From positions 1 to 39,515 of IMG/VR virus record IMGVR_UViG_3300022074_000125: DNA of 39,515 nucleotides. One strand, 5' to 3'. The notes beneath the pieces were generated by a model. The model saw only the letters and a program-made list of their open reading frames with translations, had not been told where the DNA came from and ran no database searches. The position numbers and the translations under genes were made by a program. Of the stretch, positions 1 through 7,629 are shown in pieces (positions within the stretch are counted from its first letter, which is position 1; every line of letters begins with the position of its first letter). Origin of the DNA: a virus.

Positions 1-216
1 AAAATTATATGTGACCATTTGAACGTTGGTTACGATATCATTCAAACAACTGATGATAGAATTTTCAATGATACAATATATCCGTATAACCCAACAGATA
101 TTTTTAATGATTTAGGATGGTCATATACAATCAATCCTTCCGTGTCAATACCTCGAACAATCGACTGGTACAAAGAGAACATTCGATATTTTGAAAAATT
201 CTTTGATATACTATGA
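1..216 (+). CDS. NAD-dependent nucleotide-sugar epimerase/dehydratase, C-terminal fragment
   Basis: The frame is open from the left edge of the window, so this is the 3' end of a longer gene; the TTG at 19 is not a real start. The roughly 71 visible residues end in a pattern typical of the C-terminus of extended short-chain dehydrogenases acting on NDP-sugars: DDRIFNDTIYPYN, then DLGW, then RTIDWYKEN. In that family the Arg of the first motif contacts the sugar nucleotide, and the Trp-Tyr helix closes the domain. The product would convert an NDP-hexose, supplying sugar donors to the glycosyltransferases encoded further along the window. The stop overlaps the next start in an ATGA junction, so the two genes are translationally coupled. 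The family call rests on the tail only; the Rossmann fold and YxxxK catalytic motif lie outside the window. Confidence 0.6.
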   Translation, partial: KIICDHLNVGYDIIQTTDDRIFNDTIYPYNPTDIFNDLGWSYTINPSVSIPRTIDWYKENIRYFEKFFDIL

Positions 217-761
217 GTGAGTATGAAAAATTGAATGGAGGCATGCGATTTGCACCAGACCCACAATGGATAAAAAATAGTTTCAATCATCACTGGATGG
301 GATTATGTCATCTAATATCTTGCTTAAATATTCAACACGGCAAGATGATAGAGATAGGTTCTTATGCAGGAGAAAGCACAGCGATGTTTGCTTCTAGTGG
401 TAAATTTATAAGTATAGATACGATAGACCCTTATTATTGGTCTGGTAGTCATGAAGTAGAGATGGAATATAAAGTTAATACTAGACACTGGGATTATATA
501 AAACAACACAAATATTACAGTCAAGACATACATGGCAAATTTAATAATGATAAGTATGATTTTGTATACATTGATGGAGACCACAGCGGTGAGAATGTAG
601 CTAGAGACATAGCACAATACTTTCCGAAAGTCAAAAAAGGTGGCTATATAGGTGGACACGATTATTCAAAGAATCACTGGCCAGATGTTGTAGACGCAGT
701 AAACAAGGTGTTTCCAGTCGTTGATACATTTGCAGACACAAGTTGGTTATGCCAAAAATAG
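213..761 (+). CDS. class I SAM-dependent methyltransferase
   Basis: This 182-residue protein fits a compact Rossmann-fold methyltransferase of the Methyltransf_24 kind. Motif I (MIEIGSYAGES, residues 45-55) would bind S-adenosylmethionine. It is followed by the acidic strand end FISIDTIDP and by YDFVYIDGDHS (about 117-125), where the D-G-D-H signature is typical of this family and can bind a metal. The glycine-rich KKGGYIGGHDY (about 141-151) resembles the post-motif strand. In sugar and glycan clusters such enzymes often O-methylate sugars, and the preceding NDP-sugar epimerase supports that role, but the substrate is not visible. The start at 213 is set by the ATGA overlap with the upstream gene. 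The stop codon TAG at 759-761 lies inside the conserved upstream part of the promoter that follows. Confidence 0.72.
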   Translation: MSEYEKLNGGMRFAPDPQWIKNSFNHHWMGLCHLISCLNIQHGKMIEIGSYAGESTAMFASSGKFISIDTIDPYYWSGSHEVEMEYKVNTRHWDYIKQHKYYSQDIHGKFNNDKYDFVYIDGDHSGENVARDIAQYFPKVKKGGYIGGHDYSKNHWPDVVDAVNKVFPVVDTFADTSWLCQK

Positions 762-793
762 TTCTTGACAAATCCTTAAAATTTTGATATAAT
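754..793 (+). promoter_or_regulatory. sigma-70 consensus promoter P1, upstream of primase
   Basis: A perfect -35 TTGACA (765-770), a 17-bp spacer and a perfect -10 TATAAT (788-793) are present, with an extended -10 TG at 785-786. The 17-bp block AAAAATAGTTCTTGACA (754-770) is identical to blocks at 9772-9788 and, on the other strand, at 34015-33999. Transcription should begin near 799-801, only a few bases before the primase ATG at 804. Confidence 0.9.
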
Positions 794-803
794 ATATTTA
801 ATT

Positions 804-1643
804 ATGATAGCAGAAGACTTATTAAGAGAGAAGAAAATTGATTATCGCATAAGCGGACAGGATGCCGTAGTGTCCTGCCTTAACCCAGAGCATGATGACA
901 GTAATCCGTCTATGCGTATAGATAGGGTAACTGGCGTGTTCAATTGTTTCTCATGCGGTTACAAAGGTAATCTGTTTACATACTTTGGTGCACCTGCTTC
1001 TCCACTAGAAGTTCGTATGCACCGTATTAAAGAATCAATCAACAAAGTCAGGTCAGCAACTGTCGGTATCCAACTCCCAAAGGATAGACTATCGTGGAAA
1101 GGTGGTGGAATCAGAAATATATCTGAGGAGACTCTAGCTAAATGGGATGCGTTCACATGGAACGTTCCTAAGTTTGAGAATCGAATCATCTTTCCGATAC
1201 GAGATATCACAGGCAAGACGGTGGCTTTAATAGGAAGGAGCTTAGATGACTTCAGTCCTAACAAATATTACATTTACCCTAATGGAGTAGAAATGCCTTT
1301 CTGCCCAGCTAAGGTAAAACCAATGCAAAACAGAGTTATCCTTGTAGAAGGAATCTTTGATGCACTTAACCTATGGGATAAAGGGCTCAAGAATACTGTA
1401 TGTTGTTTTGGTACACAGCAAGTAAACTGGGTTAAGCTTAGTTTATTAAAACTCCAAGGGATAACTGGTATAGATATCATGTTTGATGGAGATGAAGCAG
1501 GAAGGCAAGCTGGTGAGAAAGCCAAAGACCTTGCAGAAAAACTAGAGATGTCTGCAAGAGTAGTAAAACTAAGAGATAACATAGACCCTGGCAACTTAAC
1601 AAGACCAGAGATAGAAAGATTAAAGGAAAAATTATATGGCTAA
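804..1643 (+). CDS. DNA primase (CHC2 zinc finger and Toprim)
   Basis: This 279-residue protein is a stand-alone DnaG-type primase that would synthesise RNA primers for phage replication. An N-terminal zinc-binding domain has C25, H30, C48 and C51 (CLNPEH ... FNCFSC). A Toprim fold follows, with the catalytic Glu in VEGIFDAL (E182) and the metal-binding DxD in MFDGDEAGR (D228, D230). No helicase domain is fused, so a separate replicative helicase is expected elsewhere in the genome. The ATG at 804 is the only start that keeps the zinc ligands, yet it lies just 10 bases after the -10 box. The mRNA is therefore nearly leaderless and has no room for a Shine-Dalgarno site. The 3' end overlaps polA by 8 nt. 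Confidence 0.88.
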   Translation: MIAEDLLREKKIDYRISGQDAVVSCLNPEHDDSNPSMRIDRVTGVFNCFSCGYKGNLFTYFGAPASPLEVRMHRIKESINKVRSATVGIQLPKDRLSWKGGGIRNISEETLAKWDAFTWNVPKFENRIIFPIRDITGKTVALIGRSLDDFSPNKYYIYPNGVEMPFCPAKVKPMQNRVILVEGIFDALNLWDKGLKNTVCCFGTQQVNWVKLSLLKLQGITGIDIMFDGDEAGRQAGEKAKDLAEKLEMSARVVKLRDNIDPGNLTRPEIERLKEKLYG

Positions 1644-3894
1644 AGTAGCACTAATAGAAACAACAATGTCCAGCACGAACTGGGATAAGTACTTTGAGTT
1701 TGAATATGATAGGTTTGCCCTGTGTTCAGATAGTTCAAAGAAGAAAATTTTGAAAAGAGATGTTGATATCGAAATCGATATCGATGCGTACGAATGGCTT
1801 ATTGTTGTAGGTTCAGAGCCTTTCAAAATGTTTACAAAAAAGACATCAATAACTGAGTACAATGGAAAAGTTGTTGATTCTAAGTTTTTAGCAATAATCA
1901 ATCCTGCAATGATAAAGTTCCGACCAGAAGCAAAGAAGTCGTTCGAGGAAGCTGTCGAGAGTATTACGGGTTATGTAAGCGGAGAACTACAACAAATGAC
2001 CATACCAAAAGACAGATGTTATGGCATACAAGACACAGAAGAATTAAACGCTTGGTTAAAGAAAGCACTAGATGCACCAGGCGATTTTATTGCACTTGAC
2101 TCAGAGACTTCAGCACTATATTGTCGTGATGGCTATATGCTAGGATTCTCTATGTCATATGAACCTGAGCATGGTATCTATGGAGACTGTGATTGCATGG
2201 ATGAAGAATCAGAAAGACTCATGCAAGAAATATTCAACAAGAAAAGAGTCGTCTTTCATAATGCAAAGTTTGATTTACAATGGTTTGAGTATCATTTCAA
2301 CTTCGAGTTTCCACATTTTGAAGACACTATGCTTATGCACTATATGTTTGATGAAAGACCAGGTACACATGGCTTGAAGACACTAGCAATCAAACATACT
2401 CCATACGGAGATTATGAAGCAGAACTCTCAAACTGGATTGCAGACTTCAAGAAAAGAACAGGTATACTCAAAGATTCATTTGATTATAGTATGGTTCCTT
2501 TTGATGTTATGCAGAACTATGCTGGTATGGATGCGATAGTAACATATCTATTATTTGAAAAGTTTGAGAAAGCATTGAAAACAAATGACAAACTGTATGG
2601 AGTCTACAAAAGAATCTTAGTAGAGGGTTGTAGATTTCTAAAACAAATAGAAGGCAATGGTGTCCCATTCGATAAGACTCGTCTAGAGTTTGGACAGAAG
2701 CGTATGGGCGAAGACATTGACGCAGCAGTAAAAGCTCTGAATGAGTTTCCTGAAGTAAAAAGATTTATTGCAGACAATCAAGGATTCAACCCAAACAGTA
2801 CATTACAACTTAGAACTTTATTATTTGACTATTGTGGACTTAAATCTGATAAGAAAACCGCAACGGGTGCACTCAGTACAGATGCTGAAGTACTTGGTAA
2901 TCTTGCAGAAGAACATGGAGTACCAAAACATATTCTAGAAGTTAGACAGAAAGTTAAAATCAAGAATACATATCTTGATAAGATTATACCTAACTTAGAT
3001 AGAGATGGTAGACTTCGTACAGGTTTCAATCTTCACGGTACAACCAGTGGTAGATTGAGTAGTAGTGGTAAACTGAATATGCAACAGCTTCCAAGAGACA
3101 ATCCAACAGTTAAAGGTTGTATCAAAGCAAAAGCTGGAAACAAAATAGTTGCAATGGACTTAACAACAGCAGAAGTATACTGTGCAGCTGTACTTGCAAA
3201 TGATGTTGGACTTATGAATGTATTCAAGTCTGGCGGTAATTTTCATAGTACGATTGCGAAACAAGTATTCAGACTGCCAGGGGATGTTGACGACATAGCA
3301 ACAAACTTTGGTGCGCAAAGACAACAAGCAAAAGCTGTTACCTTTGGCATCATGTACGGAGCAGGACCGAAAAAGATTAGTGAACAAGTAACAAAGGATA
3401 GTGGAGAGTATTTCAGTATGCAAGATGCAGCGAATACTATTAAAGATTATTTCGAGGCGTTCCCTAAACTTCGTGAATGGCTAGACAACCAAAAGAAATT
3501 TATTCAAGCGAATGGATTTGTTTACAGTAGGTTTGGCAGAAAGAGAAGATTACCTGATGTCCATTCACAGGACAAAGGAATCGCCTCACATGAAGTGCGT
3601 AGTGGAATCAACTTTCTAGTACAATCTGTTGCATCTGATATCAACCTTATGGGCGGTATAGATATGCAAAGATATATCGAAAAGACTGGTATGAAGTCTA
3701 AGATATTTGCACTTGTTCACGATTCCGTACTAGCAGAAGTACCTGAAGATGAAATAGAACACTACTCAGAAAAACTACAAGAGTTCATACAAAAAGATAG
3801 AGGACTATCAATACCAGGCGCACCAGTCGGATGTGACTTTGATGTTGCTGATGACTACTCACTAGGCAAGTTTGAAAAGTTATATGGCATTTAG
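1636..3894 (+). CDS. polA: DNA polymerase family A with 3'-5' exonuclease
   Basis: This 752-residue replicative polymerase has a DnaQ-like proofreading domain: Exo I LDSET (D155, E157), Exo II NAKFD (N209, D213) and Exo III YAGMD (Y295, D299). The polymerase domain follows: motif A MDLTTAE (D508, E513), motif B RQQAKAVTFGIMYG (R562, K566, F570, Y574) and motif C VHDS (H695, D696). Motif C carries Ser where most family members have Glu. F570 corresponds to E. coli Pol I F762; Phe or Tyr there has been associated with virulent phages and Leu with temperate ones. The N-terminal 130 residues are not a 5' nuclease. Residues about 53-110 (VVGSEPFKMF, YNGKV, INPAMIKFRPEAK) recall a degenerate uracil-DNA-glycosylase-like fold. 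The 5'-3' exonuclease is a separate gene at 15177-15977. Confidence 0.95.
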   Translation: MAKVALIETTMSSTNWDKYFEFEYDRFALCSDSSKKKILKRDVDIEIDIDAYEWLIVVGSEPFKMFTKKTSITEYNGKVVDSKFLAIINPAMIKFRPEAKKSFEEAVESITGYVSGELQQMTIPKDRCYGIQDTEELNAWLKKALDAPGDFIALDSETSALYCRDGYMLGFSMSYEPEHGIYGDCDCMDEESERLMQEIFNKKRVVFHNAKFDLQWFEYHFNFEFPHFEDTMLMHYMFDERPGTHGLKTLAIKHTPYGDYEAELSNWIADFKKRTGILKDSFDYSMVPFDVMQNYAGMDAIVTYLLFEKFEKALKTNDKLYGVYKRILVEGCRFLKQIEGNGVPFDKTRLEFGQKRMGEDIDAAVKALNEFPEVKRFIADNQGFNPNSTLQLRTLLFDYCGLKSDKKTATGALSTDAEVLGNLAEEHGVPKHILEVRQKVKIKNTYLDKIIPNLDRDGRLRTGFNLHGTTSGRLSSSGKLNMQQLPRDNPTVKGCIKAKAGNKIVAMDLTTAEVYCAAVLANDVGLMNVFKSGGNFHSTIAKQVFRLPGDVDDIATNFGAQRQQAKAVTFGIMYGAGPKKISEQVTKDSGEYFSMQDAANTIKDYFEAFPKLREWLDNQKKFIQANGFVYSRFGRKRRLPDVHSQDKGIASHEVRSGINFLVQSVASDINLMGGIDMQRYIEKTGMKSKIFALVHDSVLAEVPEDEIEHYSEKLQEFIQKDRGLSIPGAPVGCDFDVADDYSLGKFEKLYGI
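1765..1785. repeat. nested palindromes in the 5' part of polA
   Basis: ATCGATATCGAT (1774-1785) is a perfect 12-bp palindrome. It overlaps an inverted repeat GATATCG / CGATATC (1765-1771, 1776-1782) with a 4-nt loop. It encodes Asp-Ile repeats (DIEIDID), so protein repetition may explain it. Confidence 0.5.
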
Positions 3895-4360
3895 TGAAAT
3901 AAATTGGTACTGCGATACAGACTATATGTTAGATGTATGGGAAAAATGTGGTCGTAAACCAACTACTTTAAAAGACCCAAATATAAGTGAGTTTGTGAAG
4001 CCATTGTTAACAGTATTTGACGCTGCTGTAAAAGAAAAAAAGTACCAAATAGGTGTACTACAAAGAATAAATAGTAAAGAAGAATATGTTGGAAAGAATT
4101 GGAAGTCAGCATATATTTGGGGTTTTGACCCTTTTTATGTAAAAATAAATGGAGACAAAGTACACGCAGCAATCTGTGATGTAACTGAGCCATTAAGTAT
4201 AGAAGGCGCGCACTTAGCAGTATACACTAGTTTAGACTATAATGCATTAGCATTAGGTTATAATAAATATTGGGGGCAAAACTCTGCTAGAAGAAAAGTA
4301 GTAACTACAAAAGAAATATTTGGAGCTCATGTACGTACAGACGACCTTAACATTATGTAA
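3884..4360 (+). CDS. hypothetical protein
   Basis: This 158-residue protein has no family I recognise. It is rich in Tyr and Trp (EINWYCDTDYMLDVWEKCG near the N-terminus; YIWGFDPFYVKING in the middle), soluble, and without signal peptide or membrane segment. It ends in a basic segment, NSARRKVVTTKE, that could contact nucleic acid. The ATG at 3884 is preferred over the TTG at 3872 because it gives a short 11-nt overlap with polA, in line with the neighbours. Its position straight after polA and overlap with the next unknown gene suggest co-expression with the replication genes. No function is assigned. Confidence 0.7.
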   Translation: MAFSEINWYCDTDYMLDVWEKCGRKPTTLKDPNISEFVKPLLTVFDAAVKEKKYQIGVLQRINSKEEYVGKNWKSAYIWGFDPFYVKINGDKVHAAICDVTEPLSIEGAHLAVYTSLDYNALALGYNKYWGQNSARRKVVTTKEIFGAHVRTDDLNIM

Positions 4361-4817
4361 CTTTCCGCTATATGTTCTAACACAAGAACCTGAAGTAATA
4401 GACGGATTAGTATGGATAAATGATGAGGTAGTAGATGATAGAAATATGTTAGGCGAAACTTTAGGTAAGAGAAGATTACAAACTCCTATGAAAAGTCTGT
4501 ATTCTTTACATAGACAAATAGATGAGCCTAGAAATGTATATAAACATAGAGGTAAACATTTTATAGATAGTAGCGGTACTTATTATTACAAAGAACTAAA
4601 ACCTATTGGAGCTATAAAATACCATAAGATTACTACAATAAAAGAAAAACATGGCATAAAAACTATTAGATGCCGAGACTTAGCAATAACACTAAAGACA
4701 AGAACTCCACCACCAGTAAATGCAAAATGGTGTGGAGTTTTATACGTAAAGAATATGCCCTGGACATTATGGGAATATAGTGAAACTAAAAAGAAAAACA
4801 GGAAAAAGAACGTATGA
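4329..4817 (+). CDS. hypothetical protein
   Basis: This protein of about 162 residues is not recognised. It is basic at the C-terminus (ETKKKNRKKNV) and contains a beta-rich middle with GTYYYKELKPIGAIKYHKI and a Pro-rich RTPPPVNAKWCGVLYV. The start is uncertain. The ATG at 4329 overlaps the upstream gene by 32 nt and has a GGAG only 3 nt ahead; a TTG at 4320 would add three residues. Its stop overlaps the next gene's start in an ATGA junction, so it belongs to the same transcription unit. The reading frame stays open through a long overlap-free stretch with codon use like its neighbours, which supports it being coding. Confidence 0.68.
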   Translation: MYVQTTLTLCNFPLYVLTQEPEVIDGLVWINDEVVDDRNMLGETLGKRRLQTPMKSLYSLHRQIDEPRNVYKHRGKHFIDSSGTYYYKELKPIGAIKYHKITTIKEKHGIKTIRCRDLAITLKTRTPPPVNAKWCGVLYVKNMPWTLWEYSETKKKNRKKNV

Positions 4818-5425
4818 TACATCTAAATGTACATAACTTTATTAATAATTATGAAGTAGAAAGACTAGAGCATGTTATTCATTTGGATGAAGACCAAGTG
4901 TTAGGAATACCAAATGATAATATTCATAGACACTACCCTGCATTAACTAGTCAATATCATGTATATAATTGGTTGCAGAATCCTGCAGTTGCTTCTTTAA
5001 ATTTGCCTGACAGGTTTTTTGATATGAAAGTATTACAACCTTTTGATGAATTATATATTCAGTGTTGGTGTAACATTGTAAGAAAAGGGGAAAAATTAAG
5101 TAAACATGTACACGCAGGAATCAAAGGACATAATAAATTCTTTGGAGCAAACTTGTTTATCACTGGTAATACAAAACCAGGCACTTGGTACGAAGGAATA
5201 GGCACAGTAGAAAATACACCAGGAACACTAACTTTTTTTGATTGTAAGTTTCCTCATGCTGTTCCTGTTAATAAGGGGGACATTCCTAGAGTTAGTATGG
5301 CATTTGATATTTGGTATGAAAAACCACTAGGATATGAAGAGCCTCGTTGGCTTACATTTAAAAGAGAAGAATTAATAACTGACCCCATGGGTCGATGCTG
5401 GCCAGATTGGCCTCCAGGAGAATAA
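4814..5425 (+). CDS. 2-oxoglutarate/Fe(II)-dependent oxygenase-like protein
   Basis: This 203-residue protein has the layout of the phage-common 2OG-FeII_Oxy_5-type oxygenases. A candidate iron-binding H-x-H (H98, H100 in SKHVHAG) is followed by a hydrophobic strand FGANLFITGN. A turn PGTLTFFDCKFPHAVPV then supplies the distal metal His (H148), and R159 in IPRVSMAFDIW would bind the 2-oxoglutarate carboxylate. Such enzymes hydroxylate proteins or small molecules using O2 and 2-oxoglutarate, and they are frequent in marine phages, where their substrates are mostly unknown. The ATGA overlap at 4814 fixes the start. The C-terminus is Trp- and Pro-rich (RCWPDWPPGE). The family assignment is by motif pattern only. 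Confidence 0.66.
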   Translation: MIHLNVHNFINNYEVERLEHVIHLDEDQVLGIPNDNIHRHYPALTSQYHVYNWLQNPAVASLNLPDRFFDMKVLQPFDELYIQCWCNIVRKGEKLSKHVHAGIKGHNKFFGANLFITGNTKPGTWYEGIGTVENTPGTLTFFDCKFPHAVPVNKGDIPRVSMAFDIWYEKPLGYEEPRWLTFKREELITDPMGRCWPDWPPGE

Positions 5426-5426
5426 T

Positions 5427-5726
5427 ATGGTAGATATAGAAAATTTAAAAAAAGCATTAGAACGTAGTATTGTACTTATAGAATTTGAATCGTTAAAAAG
5501 CGGTAAAACATACAGTAGAGAGTATACTCTATCTCAAGATTATTTACCATTACCTAACCATATATCACGACAGTCTGGAGATAGATTGATATGTTTTGAT
5601 ATAGATTTTCAGAAATGGGAAGATATACTCCTTACAACTATAATTAAGTGGACAGTAGTAGATTATATTCCAAATAACCCCTACGGAGCTGCGCTTTGGA
5701 CAGACAAGAACATGGATAAAAATTAA
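5427..5726 (+). CDS. small SH3-like beta-barrel protein (DUF2693-like)
   Basis: This 99-residue protein has an N-terminal helix (NLKKALERSIVLIEFE) followed by alternating strands: SGKTYSREYTL, then RLICFDIDFQKWEDILLTTI. The order (V/I)xFxxxxxGxxxxxxxTL, proline-containing loop, then DxxxxxWxxxxxxxI resembles the SH3-like beta-barrel proteins of cyanophages and other marine phages (DUF2693). These are linked to nucleic-acid or protein contacts but have no established role. It starts one base after the preceding stop and ends in a TAATG junction with asparagine synthase, so it is part of the same operon. The family call is tentative. Confidence 0.55.
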   Translation: MVDIENLKKALERSIVLIEFESLKSGKTYSREYTLSQDYLPLPNHISRQSGDRLICFDIDFQKWEDILLTTIIKWTVVDYIPNNPYGAALWTDKNMDKN

Positions 5727-7240
5727 TGTGTGGATTTGTAATATCTAATAAGAAAGGTATAGTTCGAGAAGCACTATTACGACAGCGACACAGAGGCCCA
5801 GACGGGGTTTCTATGTGGTCTGGTGGCGGTATTGAAATGGGGCATGTACTATTAGATATAAATGGTAGTAATACAATTCAACCGTATACTACAAAGAAAG
5901 GAAACATTCTAGTATTTAATGGAGAAATGTATAACTGTCCTATAGAAAACGATACAGAGTGGTTAGGAGAAGGCATGGACAGATATGGATTACGCTTTCT
6001 AGAATACAATAATTGGCACGGCTCTGTTGCTTACTTTGATAGAAAAAAGAACGAACTACTTGTCACAAGAGACCACTTTGGTGCTAAGCCGTTATTTTAT
6101 CAAATGTTATCAGCAACAGACTGGATGTTTAGTACAAGTTTAAGAAGCATGGTACATAAGAAAATTGATGAAAAACATAAAAATTCTTTTGTATTTAATC
6201 CTATATGGGCAGGTACAGATTGTCCTTATCAAAACACTTGGAAAGTAGCTCCTGGTCAAACCTATAAGTTTGATTTAAATAAACCAGGAGACCGAGTACA
6301 TAAAAACTTATGGGACTACTGGAGAATACAATCTAGAAGATTCAAGAAAGAACAAGTTAGAGAAAAACTAATAGCAAGTATACAATCTATTGCTAAAAAT
6401 AATCAGAAAACAGGAATCTTTTTAAGTGGAGGATTGGATAGTACATTTGCTCTATCAGTAGCAAAAGATATGGACTTAGATTTAACAGCATATATACTAG
6501 CTTATGACGAAAAGAAAGGGGCAGTACAAGACCATGATACTTTTAGAAATGAATCCAAAATGGCAATAAAGACTTGCGAAGAGTGGGGCGTACCTTATAA
6601 AGTAGCAACACTATATGAAAAAGATGTGGAGCATTATGGAAAAATGTGGATGAATTATACACACTTTCCATGGACAGATAGACTAAGACAAGCACCTAGA
6701 TATCTACTAGCAAAAACAGCTTCAGAAGACGGGTGTAAAGTTATACTCACAGGAGACAGTGCGGATGAATTGTTTACAGGGTATTATCATCACGAAAAAA
6801 GGTGGGAAGAAGGCTATGATGATGAGACTGTAAAAAGAGCAGAAAAGTACAGATGGACTCCCCATAAAATATGGCATGATGAAGACCATTGGAACAATGG
6901 CTTATTCTATGATTTATTAGTAACCTCAGAGAATAATATACTAGCAGCTGACCAAACTTGTGGTATGTTTGGTATGGAGTCAAGACCTGTATTTTTACAA
7001 CAAGATTTTGTAAGATGGATATTTGAACAAGATGGAGCAATTAAGTTTAAAACACACCCAAGCTATCCTAAAGGAACATACAAGTATATTTTAAGAGAAC
7101 TACTAGGAGATATGCTTCCAGAGCATGTACGAAACAGAAAACAAAAAACAGGATGGTCAAGTCCTTGGAACAACAACGTAGCAGAACTACAAGAAGAATG
7201 GAGAGAACAAGATTGGGAAACACTGAAAAGTTATCAATAG
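5726..7240 (+). CDS. asnB: glutamine-hydrolysing asparagine synthase
   Basis: This 504-residue protein is a class II glutamine amidotransferase fused to an asparagine synthetase domain. Cys2, exposed after Met removal, would release ammonia from glutamine. RHRGPDG (21-27), FNGEMYN (64-70) and the RDHFGAKPLFY segment (115-125) complete the glutaminase site. The synthetase domain has the ATP-pyrophosphatase loop FLSGGLDS (232-239) and the later GDSADELFTGYYHH motif. Family members make asparagine or transfer amide nitrogen to sugars or peptides; in phages they are metabolic or surface-modification genes of unproven role. The length is a little below E. coli AsnB (554). The ATG shares a base with the previous TAA. 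The C-terminus is overlapped by the next gene's start. Confidence 0.9.
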   Translation: MCGFVISNKKGIVREALLRQRHRGPDGVSMWSGGGIEMGHVLLDINGSNTIQPYTTKKGNILVFNGEMYNCPIENDTEWLGEGMDRYGLRFLEYNNWHGSVAYFDRKKNELLVTRDHFGAKPLFYQMLSATDWMFSTSLRSMVHKKIDEKHKNSFVFNPIWAGTDCPYQNTWKVAPGQTYKFDLNKPGDRVHKNLWDYWRIQSRRFKKEQVREKLIASIQSIAKNNQKTGIFLSGGLDSTFALSVAKDMDLDLTAYILAYDEKKGAVQDHDTFRNESKMAIKTCEEWGVPYKVATLYEKDVEHYGKMWMNYTHFPWTDRLRQAPRYLLAKTASEDGCKVILTGDSADELFTGYYHHEKRWEEGYDDETVKRAEKYRWTPHKIWHDEDHWNNGLFYDLLVTSENNILAADQTCGMFGMESRPVFLQQDFVRWIFEQDGAIKFKTHPSYPKGTYKYILRELLGDMLPEHVRNRKQKTGWSSPWNNNVAELQEEWREQDWETLKSYQ

Positions 7241-7629
7241 GATTTACCTGTGGAGCATTTGATTTACTTCATGCAGGACATATAGTAATGCTCAAAGAAG
7301 CAAAGCAAAACTGTGATTATCTAATAGTAGGTTTACAAACAGACCCAAGCATTGATAGGCAAGAAAAGAATACACCTGTTCAATCTGTATTTGAAAGATA
7401 TGTACAACTACGAGCAGTAAAGTATATAGACGAGATTATTCCATATGACACAGAACAAAGCCTACTAGACTTACTAGAGGCTACAGAAATACATCTTCGA
7501 TTTGTCGGAGAGGATTATGTCGATAGACATTTTACAGGCAAAGGACTGCATGAGATTTTTTACACAAGTAGACAGCACTCTTTTTCTAGTACGAATTTGA
7601 GAAATAAGATACATGAAAGCAGTTCTTAG
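7198..7629 (+). CDS. cytidylyltransferase-like nucleotidyltransferase (GCT/HldE type)
   Basis: The core is a small Rossmann-like nucleotidyltransferase. It has GAFDLLHAGHI with the catalytic HxGH (H25, H28 from this start), the RYVQLRAVKYIDEIIPYD segment typical of glycerol-3-phosphate cytidylyltransferase and the HldE C-terminal domain, and HSFSSTNLRNKI, equivalent to the ISTTxIxxRI signature. It would join a nucleoside triphosphate to a phosphorylated polyol, sugar or phosphonate, giving an activated donor such as CDP-glycerol or ADP-heptose. The start is ambiguous. ATG 7198 gives 143 residues. TTG 7213, with GGAG at 7200-7203, is also plausible. The longest frame, from 7153, would overlap asparagine synthase by 88 nt. 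Together with the epimerase and glycosyltransferases it suggests glycan building. Confidence 0.75.
   Translation: MERTRLGNTEKLSIGFTCGAFDLLHAGHIVMLKEAKQNCDYLIVGLQTDPSIDRQEKNTPVQSVFERYVQLRAVKYIDEIIPYDTEQSLLDLLEATEIHLRFVGEDYVDRHFTGKGLHEIFYTSRQHSFSSTNLRNKIHESSS

Noticed and set aside
7153-7197. Long form of the nucleotidyltransferase starting at 7153
   Set aside because: It would overlap asparagine synthase by 88 nt and add an Arg-rich segment that is the other frame of that gene; nearby starts at 7198 or 7213 suffice.
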